Source: Geobacter sp. UBA5735 (GTDB lineage: Bacteria; Desulfobacterota; Desulfuromonadia; Geobacterales; Geobacteraceae). Taken from it: a stretch of DNA of 13,915 nucleotides. The stretch spans positions 2,306 through 16,220 of the forward strand of contig DIFZ01000070.1 in the NCBI GenBank assembly GCA_002419385.1, given 5' to 3'. Below, piece after piece: positions 7,851-13,911 of this stretch. Every line of letters starts with the position of its first letter. Position 1 is the stretch's first letter. The notes below the pieces were generated by a model. That model searched no databases. It was not told the origin of the DNA and was given only the letters and a program-made list of their open reading frames with translations. Made by a program: the position numbers and the translations under genes.

Positions 7851-8540
7851 CTACCTCTGCAGCACCGCGTAGAACGGGACGTTTTTTTCCGGCCGGGATG
7901 CGTTGTCGGTTCTGATCGTCAGGTACCCGCTGATGAATCGCTGGGCGTTCCGGGGTGTGACGGACAGGACGACCGTACAGGATTCGCCGGGTTTCAGCCG
8001 TGTTTTTTTCCAGGTGACCGTGGCGTGGGGGGATGCGGTTTTCACCGACAGAATCCTGAAGGGGGTTGCCCCGCGGTTTTCTATCTTTATCTGTACGTCT
8101 TTCCGAACTCCCGTTTTCACCGCCCCAAGATCAACCTGCCCCGGAGACACCACCATGTCTTCCATGACGAAGCCTTTCATGGTGAGAGTGATAATTGCCT
8201 TGCGCGGATCATTGGAGTAGACGTAAACTTCTTTTGTCACTGGTCCGCCGAAATCGGTGGTGTCGAAAGAGGCCCTGATTTCTCCCCGCGCTCCGGGTTT
8301 CAGAACGCGGCTGGAGACCTGTGCGACAGTGCAGCCGCAGGACGAATTGACCTTGCTGATCGTTGCCGGGGCATCACCGGTGTTGCGGAACGTGAAGACA
8401 TGATCTATGGTCTTCCCCTGGGCAACCTTGCCGAAGTCGAAAAGCGGCTGGTCGAATACGAGATTCGGCCCGGCAGTCGCAGCGCTTGACAGAATCAGGG
8501 ATATGGCCAGTGCCGAGATCAGTGATAGTGCTGCCTTCAT
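7851..8540 (-). CDS. Exported DUF1573 domain protein
   Basis: 229 residues. An N-terminal signal peptide (positive KAA start, hydrophobic core LSLISALAISLILSSA, likely cleavage after ATA/G near residue 23) sends it out of the cytoplasm. The mature part begins with the DUF1573 signature: FDFGKVAQG, then FTFRNTGDAPATI and the Cys pair SSCGCT (C68, C70). A second Ig-like/ASH-type repeat with VDLGAVKTG and IKIENRGATPF spans about 130-227. The fold is known as a beta-sandwich, often in periplasmic or surface proteins; no catalytic role is established and I cannot assign one. The start is supported by AGGAG seven bases upstream. It is transcribed divergently from hpt. The tRNA downstream on the same strand has its own promoter. 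Confidence 0.9.
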   Translation of the reverse strand: MKAALSLISALAISLILSSAATAGPNLVFDQPLFDFGKVAQGKTIDHVFTFRNTGDAPATISKVNSSCGCTVAQVSSRVLKPGARGEIRASFDTTDFGGPVTKEVYVYSNDPRKAIITLTMKGFVMEDMVVSPGQVDLGAVKTGVRKDVQIKIENRGATPFRILSVKTASPHATVTWKKTRLKPGESCTVVLSVTPRNAQRFISGYLTIRTDNASRPEKNVPFYAVLQR

Positions 8541-8631
8541 GTTCTTCTCCTGTTCTTATGGTGGATAGATCCCACTCACGCGCTGGCTGTCCTGGTGGGC
8601 GCGGAGTGATTTTCCGTCGGGTGTGCCATTT

Positions 8632-8660
8632 TGTATAGCACAAAGAGGCTTCCCTGACCA
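8632..8660 (-). promoter_or_regulatory. Putative sigma-70 promoter of the DUF1573 gene
   Basis: On the minus strand TGGTCA (8660-8655) and TATACA (8637-8632) are separated by 17 bp, leaving an untranslated leader of roughly 85 nt. The -35 match is partial (4 of 6). It lies back to back with the hpt promoter, with only seven bases between the two -35 boxes. Confidence 0.42.
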
Positions 8661-8667
8661 TAATGAT

Positions 8668-8696
8668 TTGACACATTTACCCCTTTTTGCTATAGA
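8668..8696 (+). promoter_or_regulatory. Sigma-70 promoter of hpt
   Basis: A perfect -35 TTGACA (8668-8673), a 17-bp spacer and a -10 TATAGA (8691-8696, 5 of 6) form one of the best promoters in the window. The expected transcript start near 8703 lies downstream of the in-frame ATG at 8623, which rules that codon out and supports ATG 8734 as the hpt start. Confidence 0.78.
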
Positions 8697-8733
8697 AATC
8701 TGTGATTTCAATGCGAAAGAAGGTCTTTTGCGT

Positions 8734-9255
8734 ATGAGCGTTCCTCTGCGGATGCTTTTTCCGCCGGAAAGAATCGGCCTGGAGGTGGCACGCCTGGCAG
8801 GCGAAATTTCCCGCGACTGTGCCGGGAAAGAACTGCACGTACTGGTCGTGCTGAAGGGCGCCTTCATTTTTGCCGCAGACCTGGTGCGGCGGCTGACCGT
8901 TCCGGTTACCATGGATTTCATCGAAATCGCAAGCTATTGCGGGATGAACTCCACCGGTTCCGCTACCGTTATCCGGGACGCTGCCGTCGGAATCGAGGGG
9001 AGGCATGTCCTTGTCATTGAGGATATCATAGACGAAGGCCGGAGCATTTCCTTTCTGCTGGACAGGCTCCGGCTGGACAGTCCCGCGAGCCTTGCGGTCT
9101 GCACGCTGATAGACAACAGGCGGCGGAGGACCTTCGCCATTGAGCCGGATTATGCGGGAATCAGATGCACCTGCGGGTTTCTGGTGGGATACGGGCTTGA
9201 TATGGATCAGCGTTTCCGTGAGTTGCCTGCGCTCTACGAAGTTGTTAACGCCTGA
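8734..9255 (+). CDS. hpt: Hypoxanthine phosphoribosyltransferase
   Basis: Purine salvage enzyme that converts hypoxanthine (often also guanine) plus PRPP to IMP/GMP, in the cytoplasm. 173 residues, close to the family norm. The PRPP-binding loop is VLVIEDIIDEGRS (92-104, acidic pair E96/D97). Upstream are VLVVLKGAFIFAADLVRRL (36-54) and a flexible loop region SYCGMNSTGSATV; the C-terminal FLVGYGLDMDQRFRELPALY (149-168) is the usual purine-contacting segment. The loop has DEG where many family members have DTG or DSG. ATG 8734 is chosen because AAGAAGG sits about ten bases upstream and a strong promoter lies between it and the alternative ATG at 8623. The zinc-ribbon/DUF3426 gene follows 73 nt downstream, with a possible attenuator between. 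Confidence 0.95.
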   Translation: MSVPLRMLFPPERIGLEVARLAGEISRDCAGKELHVLVVLKGAFIFAADLVRRLTVPVTMDFIEIASYCGMNSTGSATVIRDAAVGIEGRHVLVIEDIIDEGRSISFLLDRLRLDSPASLAVCTLIDNRRRRTFAIEPDYAGIRCTCGFLVGYGLDMDQRFRELPALYEVVNA

Positions 9256-9271
9256 TGAACAGGTTTACATG

Positions 9272-9317
9272 CCGGTCGGCAGGAGGGTGGTATCGAATCT
9301 GCCGCGGAAGTTTTTTT
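9272..9317 (+). terminator. Possible terminator/attenuator between hpt and the DUF3426 gene
   Basis: CCG-gt-CGGCAG (9272-9282) can pair with CTGCCG-CGG (9299-9307), giving a 9-bp stem with a 2-nt bulge and a 16-nt loop. Three bases later comes a run of seven T (9311-9317). The ribosome-binding site of the next gene starts right after the T run, so read-through would have to pass it. The large loop makes the call uncertain. Confidence 0.35.
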
Positions 9318-9328
9318 CGGAGACAATC

Positions 9329-10735
9329 ATGATTATACAGTGCGACAACTGTAACACCAGATTCAGACTGGATGATTCAAAGATAACCGAGTCAGGGGTG
9401 AGGGTCCGCTGTTCCCGTTGCAGTCACACGTTCATCGTCCGCAAGGAGCCTCCCGCGGATGGTGACACCTTTGACACGCTTCTTGCGGGATTCGGCGCTC
9501 CTTCAGCCGCAGATGAAGCTCCGGAGCCGTCCGAAAACACCGACGGGAACGACACGGCATCGCATCCTGACGAACAGGGCGCTGCTTCCGGGAAGCCTGC
9601 TGAGAGCGCGGGCGGAAGCGTTTCCGATGCCGCCGGACAGGAGGCTGAACCCGCTGCGGAAACGGCAGCCCCGGCCGATCCGTTTGCCGGTTTCTTGCAC
9701 AAGGGGATCTCCCTGCCGCAGTTCGAAGTGAAAGAGCCTTCGTCAGAACATGCGGCAGAAAAGCCTGAGGCAGGCGTTTCCGAGGTTCCCGAACAGCCTG
9801 TTTCCGGACAGGAGGCAGAGCCTGCCACGGAGGCGGAAGCTCAGTCCGAGCCGTTTGCCGGCTTTTTCCGGAAAGGGGTTCCTCTGCCACAGTTCAGGAC
9901 CGGCGAAGCTGCTGCCGGTCCGGGGGAAGAGGCTTCCCCTGCCGGCGGTTACACTGCTGACGCGGAATCCGAAGAGTCGCCGGCATCTGAACCCCTTGCA
10001 GAAGAGCATGAGGCGGCAAGCCCCGCAAACGACGGAACAGGCTTGCCCCGGGGCGATGAGTGGGGAATCCTTGCCGAAACAAAGGCTGCTCCGGAGGATG
10101 AGCGGGCAGACGCGATCCGCGAGCAGCGGGTAATGGCCGACGAAGACCATGACCTGCCGCCCCTGTCAATCGCTTCCCGGCGACAGAGCTCCCCTGCGCC
10201 CTTTCTGCTGCTGGGGGGGGTGCTCATGCTCATTGTCGCGCTGATCGCGTCGGTTTTCTTCTTCAAGTGGCCGGTCGACCCGGCGGCTGTCATGCCGCCG
10301 TCCCTGATGAAGATGGCGGGTTCGGCCTGCACAACGGGAAATGGCGCCGAAATCCGTTCTCTTGACGGAGCATATCTCGTCAACAGGGAGGCGGGAGAGC
10401 TGTTTGCCATTACCGGCGAAGTCGCGAATACCTCCGGCAGGGCGATGACCGCTCTGCGGGTAAAAGGCACCGTGTATGACGGCGCCGGGCAGGTCCTGGC
10501 CCAGCGGACCGTCTACTGTGGAAACACCCTGTCCAGGGAGCAGTTGGCCGGCCTGCCTTTTGCCGAGCTGGAAAAAGCCATGGGGCGGCAGTTCGGCGAT
10601 TCCCTGGCCAATCTCGACGTGGCGCCGGGAAAAACAATCCCGTTCGTGGTGGTCTTCAAGGGCGTGCCCGGAGGCGGAGCGAAATTCGGTGCGGTGGTTG
10701 TGGACGGGCAGGGCGTCGAGCCGGTGAAACGGTAA
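9329..10735 (+). CDS. MJ0042-type zinc-ribbon / DUF3426 single-span membrane protein
   Basis: 468 residues. The N terminus is an MJ0042-family zinc ribbon with two Cys pairs, C5-x2-C8 and C28-x2-C31. Residues 40-285 are acidic, Ala/Pro/Glu-rich and probably disordered, and hold a duplicated 29-residue block (104-132 and 161-189) that ends in PFAGF(L/F)-x-KG-x-x-LPQF. A single hydrophobic segment (about 290-312, PFLLLGGVLMLIVALIASVFFF) predicts a transmembrane helix. The C-terminal part (about 325-468) matches the DUF3426 type, with ITGEVANTSGRAMTALRVKG and PGKTIPFVVVF, an extracytoplasmic beta-rich domain. Topology inferred: zinc ribbon in the cytoplasm, DUF3426 outside. ATG 9329 has CGGAGA five bases upstream; longer in-frame ORF sequence back to 9140 overlaps hpt and is not believed. 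The molecular function of the family is unknown. Confidence 0.88.
   Translation: MIIQCDNCNTRFRLDDSKITESGVRVRCSRCSHTFIVRKEPPADGDTFDTLLAGFGAPSAADEAPEPSENTDGNDTASHPDEQGAASGKPAESAGGSVSDAAGQEAEPAAETAAPADPFAGFLHKGISLPQFEVKEPSSEHAAEKPEAGVSEVPEQPVSGQEAEPATEAEAQSEPFAGFFRKGVPLPQFRTGEAAAGPGEEASPAGGYTADAESEESPASEPLAEEHEAASPANDGTGLPRGDEWGILAETKAAPEDERADAIREQRVMADEDHDLPPLSIASRRQSSPAPFLLLGGVLMLIVALIASVFFFKWPVDPAAVMPPSLMKMAGSACTTGNGAEIRSLDGAYLVNREAGELFAITGEVANTSGRAMTALRVKGTVYDGAGQVLAQRTVYCGNTLSREQLAGLPFAELEKAMGRQFGDSLANLDVAPGKTIPFVVVFKGVPGGGAKFGAVVVDGQGVEPVKR
9638..9895 (+). repeat. Imperfect in-frame duplication inside the DUF3426 protein gene
   Basis: Nucleotides 9638-9724 and 9809-9895 encode two related 29-residue blocks, both beginning QEAEPA and ending KG-x-x-LPQF, with a period of 171 nt (57 codons). 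The DNA copies have diverged at many third positions while the PFAGF and LPQF ends stay constant, which suggests selection on the peptide motif. A weaker echo (LLAGFGAP) lies at residues 51-58. Confidence 0.8.
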
Positions 10736-10765
10736 GAACGAAGCTGCGGGAAGTCCCGGACCGGA

Positions 10766-10801
10766 TATAAAAAGGCGCCCATTCCCGGGGGAATGGGCGC
10801 C
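10766..10801 (-). terminator. Rho-independent terminator of the ferredoxin gene
   Basis: A near-perfect GC-rich stem (10774-10786 with 10789-10801, GGCGCCCATTCCC against GGGAATGGGCGCC) is followed on the minus strand by five U (complement of 10769-10773). It sits about 30 nt after the ferredoxin stop. On the plus strand there is no T run, but the stem lies just past the end of the convergent DUF3426 gene and may slow that transcript too. Confidence 0.85.
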
Positions 10802-10831
10802 GCAGTACACGTTGCAGTTGCAGGACTGGTG

Positions 10832-10999
10832 TTAGCCGCTGATGGCGTTTACGGGGCATGTATCCGCACAGGCACCGCAGTCAATGCAGGTGTCGGCGTC
10901 GATCACCCTTTTGCTTCCGGATTCGCTGATTGCGCCGACGGGACAGGAATCGTCACATGCGCCACAGTTGATGCACTCGTCAGAAATGGTGTAAGCCAA
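10832..10999 (-). CDS. 2[4Fe-4S] ferredoxin, TTG start
   Basis: 55-residue clostridial-type ferredoxin, a soluble low-potential electron carrier. Two classical cluster motifs are present: C9-x2-C12-x2-C15-x3-C19-Pro and C38-x2-C41-x2-C44-x3-C48-Pro. The length equals that of classical small ferredoxins when translation starts at TTG 10999 (Met-Ala-Tyr-Thr-Ile), and a strong GGGGAGGTG lies seven bases upstream of this TTG. The longer in-frame form starting from an ATG at 11047 would add an un-ferredoxin-like 16-residue tail and bury that ribosome site inside the coding region, so it is rejected. The gene is divergent from the DUF362 ferredoxin-domain gene (140 nt apart). A TATGAT -10-like box on the minus strand at 11058-11053 is the best promoter hint, with no convincing -35. 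Confidence 0.93.
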   Translation of the reverse strand: MAYTISDECINCGACDDSCPVGAISESGSKRVIDADTCIDCGACADTCPVNAISG

Positions 11000-11138
11000 G
11001 CTGTTCACCTCCCCTTTTCTTGATGACCGGCTGTTTTTAGTGAGCAAAAAATATCATAGGTCTGAGTAAAAGTCTACAGGAAAGGTGAAGCTTTTCTCCG
11101 TATGGCTGACGGATTAACGGAAGGTCAGGTGGCATACG

Positions 11139-12266
11139 ATGCCAACGGTGGTAATTGAAAAAGTTCCCGTTTACGAACGGGAGGAAGTGAAGCAGGGCAT
11201 GAGGCGCCTTCTTTCACCTCTCGGGGGGATGGCCGCCTTCGTCAAGCCAGGTGAGACCGTGCTCCTCAAGCCGAACCTGCTTGCCGCAAAACGTCCCGAC
11301 GAAGCTGTCACGACCCATCCCGAAGTTCTCCGGGCGGTGCTCGAGCTGGTGCTCGAAGCCGGCGGCATTCCCCTGGTGGGGGACAGTCCCGGTGTGGGGG
11401 GGCTGGCACGGGTTGCCGAGAAGAGCGGCCTGGCCGCCGTGGTACGGGAGACAGGCGCGAAGCTCGTGGAATTCGAGGATCCGGTGGAGCTCCCCAACAC
11501 CGGCCTGTTCAAGCGGATTGCCCTGGCGAGGCCCTATCTCGAAGCCGACCGGGTCATCAACCTGCCCAAGCTCAAGACCCACGGGATGATGACCATGACC
11601 TGCGCGGTCAAAAATCTCTTCGGAGCGGTCGTCGGCCCTGAAAAGGCCGCCTGGCACCTCAGGGCCGGCGAGGACCGGGACCTTTTTGCCCGCATACTGC
11701 TGGAGATCTATCTCCTGCGTAAGCCTGACCTGAACATAGTCGACGCCATCGTGGCCATGGAGGGGGACGGCCCGGGCGGCGGCGACCCCCGCCAGGTTGG
11801 TCTCCTGCTGGCAGGGGTCAACCCGGTTGCGGTGGACATGGTGGCGGCAGAACTGCTGGGGATTCCGGACAGGCTCCTGTTCCTGGAGCACGCAGCACGA
11901 ACGATGGGGATCGATGGCGCCGCCAGGGATGGCGTGACCGTGGTGGGATGCCCTGTCGCCGAGGCCCTGGTTCCAGGTTTCAGGCTCCCTCCCACGGCAG
12001 ATGTCCAGTGGGGGCTCCCCCGGTTCCTGGCCCGGAGGATCCGCAATCTCGTCACGTCGTATCCCGTCCCTGATACGGACCTGTGCGAGCGCTGCGGCAT
12101 CTGCCGCGATGCCTGCCCACCCGGGGTGATAGCTATGGATGACAAGGCGCTGCACATCGACTACAGGAAGTGCATCCGCTGTTTCTGTTGCAGGGAGCTT
12201 TGCCCGAAGGGGGCAATGGGCGTCAAAGAGGGGATGATACTCAGAACAATAAAGAAATATATATAG
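11139..12266 (+). CDS. DUF362 protein with C-terminal 2[4Fe-4S] ferredoxin domain
   Basis: 375 residues, predicted soluble. The DUF362 domain covers about 1-290: VLLKPNLL (41-48), the GDSPGVGG loop (81-88), NLPKLKTHGMMTMTCAVKNLFGAVVG (141-166, the most conserved stretch) and the NIVDAIVAMEGDGPGGGDP segment (199-217). The ferredoxin part is at the end, with C316-x2-C319-x2-C322-x3-C326-Pro and C345-x2-C348-x2-C351-x3-C355-Pro, so it should carry two [4Fe-4S] clusters. The family is widespread in anaerobes and its reaction is not established to my knowledge; an electron-transfer or redox role is inferred from the clusters. AGGTGG lies about seven bases before the ATG. The small ferredoxin is divergent next to it and is an obvious candidate partner. 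Confidence 0.92.
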   Translation: MPTVVIEKVPVYEREEVKQGMRRLLSPLGGMAAFVKPGETVLLKPNLLAAKRPDEAVTTHPEVLRAVLELVLEAGGIPLVGDSPGVGGLARVAEKSGLAAVVRETGAKLVEFEDPVELPNTGLFKRIALARPYLEADRVINLPKLKTHGMMTMTCAVKNLFGAVVGPEKAAWHLRAGEDRDLFARILLEIYLLRKPDLNIVDAIVAMEGDGPGGGDPRQVGLLLAGVNPVAVDMVAAELLGIPDRLLFLEHAARTMGIDGAARDGVTVVGCPVAEALVPGFRLPPTADVQWGLPRFLARRIRNLVTSYPVPDTDLCERCGICRDACPPGVIAMDDKALHIDYRKCIRCFCCRELCPKGAMGVKEGMILRTIKKYI

Positions 12267-12282
12267 TCTGATGTATCTATCA

Positions 12283-12311
12283 TTGACAACCGGGAAACGG
12301 GGTATTATCAT
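12283..12311 (+). promoter_or_regulatory. Sigma-70 promoter of the small transcript
   Basis: A perfect -35 TTGACA (12283-12288), 17-bp spacer and -10 TATCAT (12306-12311). It lies just after the DUF362 stop and points at the short ORF at 12369, not at any large gene, so the transcription unit is autonomous. Predicted start of transcription near 12318. Confidence 0.72.
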
Positions 12312-12368
12312 ATAACCACAAACAAGAGGTACTCAAGGCGATCATCCTGGGAAAGGAGGAATGGAACT

Positions 12369-12431
12369 ATGTGGACTACACTGTATATGCTCCGCCCCGT
12401 AACCCGTTGTAAAGAGGGTTGCCCTAGCTAG
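12369..12431 (+). CDS. Putative 20-residue peptide with Cys-x3-Cys
   Basis: ATG 12369 is preceded at nine bases by AGGAGG (12354-12359), one of the best ribosome-binding sites in the window. The ORF encodes MWTTLYMLRPVTRCKEGCPS and stops at TAG (12429-12431). Features: hydrophobic/aromatic first half, then Arg-Cys-Lys-Glu-Gly-Cys-Pro-Ser, i.e. a C14-x3-C18 motif at the C-terminal end. It has its own promoter and terminator and no gene follows on the same strand, so it is not an attenuation leader of a downstream operon. I know no family for it. A chance ORF within a small RNA is the main alternative; the RBS spacing argues against that. A processed peptide, regulator or toxin-like peptide cannot be told apart from sequence. 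Confidence 0.5.
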   Translation: MWTTLYMLRPVTRCKEGCPS

Positions 12432-12464
12432 CCCGCCGCACCTGCGTGACGGCGGGCGCATTGG

Positions 12465-12510
12465 AAAACTGAAGCCCCCGCGGCAGCATGGCCGCGGGGG
12501 CTTCAGTTTT
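12465..12510. terminator. Strong, likely bidirectional terminator
   Basis: A perfect 20-bp inverted repeat (12465-12484 with 12491-12510, ACTGAAGCCCCCGCGGC core) with loop AGCATG. The stem ends in TTTT on the plus strand, continuing to 12511, and in TTTT on the minus strand through its AAAA arm, so it can end the small transcript from the left and the phospholipase-D-family gene from the right. The stop codon of the latter overlaps its edge. Confidence 0.92.
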
Positions 12511-13772
12511 TACAGGAACCGCCTGATGGGATCGCACAGCCGTTCCAGCAGCCGTTCGAACCATCCCCTTGATTCGTGCGCTTCCAGCGTAATCCTGCCT
12601 GACCGGGACAGATCCTCATCGAACATCTGGTTTATCTGCGTGCCGAAGCCGGTGTGGTCGACGATGACGTTCACCTCGTAGTTCCGGTGAAAGCTCCTGA
12701 AATCCAGGTTGGCCGAACCCAGGGTTGCCCAGCATCCATCAATGAGCATCACCTTGGCGTGCAGAACCGTCCCTTTCCGCTCGTAAATCTCGACGCCTTC
12801 CTTCAGCAGGGGGGAAAGATACGCCCTGCTGGCAATGTTCACCAGGGGGACATCGCTGATGGCAGGGAGCAGGATCTGGATGCGGACGCCGCGCATTGCA
12901 GCTCTCAGCAGGGATCTGACGACGCGGGGACCGGGGACGAAGTAGGGGGTGATGATTCTGACGCTTTTCGCTGCCCCGGCTATGGCCATGCGGAACGAAC
13001 TCCGGATGAAGGAGTGCGTGTGATGGGGGGCGCCGTTGACCACCATCACATGGGCGGCGCCAGTGCCGGGCGGCGATGCCGTGGCTGCCGGAAGTCCGGC
13101 CGGAGGGGTGCCGGTTTCCTCCGCCCAGGTTTCGCGGAACATTCTCAGGAATTCGCCCGCTACGGCACCATCGATGCGCACGCCGACGTCGCGCCACGTG
13201 CCGACGCTTTCGCCGAAACCCGCGTATTCGTCCCCGATGTTCAGGCTGCCCAGAAAAACCCTGGCACCGTCAATGCAGGCGTATTTACGGTGGTTGCGGC
13301 GGTCGAACCAGCCCAGCCCCTTCCTGAAGGGCGGCCGGTTGAAAGGAACGCACCTGACCCCGGCTTTCTCCAGCTCCCGGAAGTAGGCGGCCGGTGTTTC
13401 CAGGCAGCCTATGTAATCATAGATGAGATGGACCGGAATGCCCCGCCCGGCGGCTTCGGCCAGGGATCGGGCAAAAAGGTCGCCGATACGGTCGTTGCGG
13501 ATGATGTAGAATTCGAGGCAGATATGGCTGGTTGCGGAGTTGAATCCCTCCAGCATGGCAGGAAAGAAATCCCCTCCGTGACGGAACAGTTCCACCCGGT
13601 TTCCGCTGAAGGAGGCTGCTTCGGTGCTCTTCCTGAAGCGACTGAGAAACCTGGCGGATCTGAGAAAAGCATACCCTCTTTTGCGACGGATCGAATGCAT
13701 AGGTTGTTTCCATCCGGAAAGGGTGCTTTTCCGCCCTGGCGGTGTCAATCTGCGTGATTGCTTGTGCGGCAT
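12510..13772 (-). CDS. Phospholipase-D superfamily protein, cardiolipin synthase-like
   Basis: 420 residues. Two HKD catalytic motifs are complete: H161-R-K163-x4-D168 with the following GSLNIGDEY, and H338-A-K340-x4-D345 with GSANLDFRSF. This arrangement and the length fit the ClsB-like cardiolipin synthases, which join phosphatidyl groups to form cardiolipin or related lipids at the inner membrane. There are no N-terminal transmembrane helices as in ClsA, so membrane binding would be peripheral, perhaps through the very basic N terminus (many Arg/Lys in residues 4-48). GGAGG lies 11 nt before ATG 13772; an alternative ATG at 13700 (residue 25) has a weaker site. Substrate specificity is inferred; other PLD-family transferases or nucleases are possible but the GSLN/GSANLDFRS context favours the synthase group. 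It shares a terminator with the small transcript. Confidence 0.88.
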   Translation of the reverse strand: MPHKQSRRLTPPGRKSTLSGWKQPMHSIRRKRGYAFLRSARFLSRFRKSTEAASFSGNRVELFRHGGDFFPAMLEGFNSATSHICLEFYIIRNDRIGDLFARSLAEAAGRGIPVHLIYDYIGCLETPAAYFRELEKAGVRCVPFNRPPFRKGLGWFDRRNHRKYACIDGARVFLGSLNIGDEYAGFGESVGTWRDVGVRIDGAVAGEFLRMFRETWAEETGTPPAGLPAATASPPGTGAAHVMVVNGAPHHTHSFIRSSFRMAIAGAAKSVRIITPYFVPGPRVVRSLLRAAMRGVRIQILLPAISDVPLVNIASRAYLSPLLKEGVEIYERKGTVLHAKVMLIDGCWATLGSANLDFRSFHRNYEVNVIVDHTGFGTQINQMFDEDLSRSGRITLEAHESRGWFERLLERLCDPIRRFL

Positions 13773-13883
13773 ACGTGAGTATGCCTCCGCGCAATCCCTT
13801 GATTTCCTTGCCAGGACGAAAAATCCCCTCTTTCCGATCTGGCAACTGCATTCGTGCCTATCCGGAGTTTCCAGATGGGCACT

Positions 13884-13911
13884 AACATAGCATTTCCTGC
13901 CATTCTTTCAA
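13884..13911 (-). promoter_or_regulatory. Possible promoter of the cardiolipin synthase-like gene
   Basis: On the minus strand TTGAAA (13911-13906) and TATGTT (13889-13884) are 16 bp apart, leaving a leader of about 105 nt. The boxes match at 5 and 4 positions. The window ends just beyond, so a better promoter could lie outside it. Confidence 0.38.

Larger units (their letters stand above)
12318..12512 (+). ncRNA. Candidate structured small RNA / small mRNA, about 195 nt
   Basis: The span between the predicted transcript start and the terminator contains successive hairpins: GTAACCC/GGGTTGC (12399-12405 with 12416-12422, overlapping the short ORF), GCCCGCCG-CAC/GTG-CGGCGGGC (12431-12457), and the terminator stem. 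Upstream, TCCT and AGGA around 12345-12357 could weakly pair and mask the ribosome site. I do not recognise a known RNA family or riboswitch. The RNA may simply be the mRNA of the 20-codon ORF, or act as a dual-function RNA. The ends are inferred, not seen. Confidence 0.45.

Noticed and set aside
11214..12311. Minus-strand ORF of 365 codons opposite the DUF362 gene
   Set aside because: Shadow frame; the plus strand encodes complete DUF362 and ferredoxin motifs.
12369..12457. Selenoprotein reading of the short ORF with the following hairpin as a SECIS element
   Set aside because: The stop is TAG, not TGA, and there is no in-frame TGA to recode.
12318..12460. Cyclic di-GMP (GEMM) or other known riboswitch in the small transcript
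   Set aside because: The conserved GEMM core sequences are absent and no gene follows that a riboswitch could control.
12654..13757. Plus-strand ORF of 367 codons opposite the cardiolipin synthase-like gene
   Set aside because: Shadow frame; the minus strand has both HKD motifs in one reading frame.
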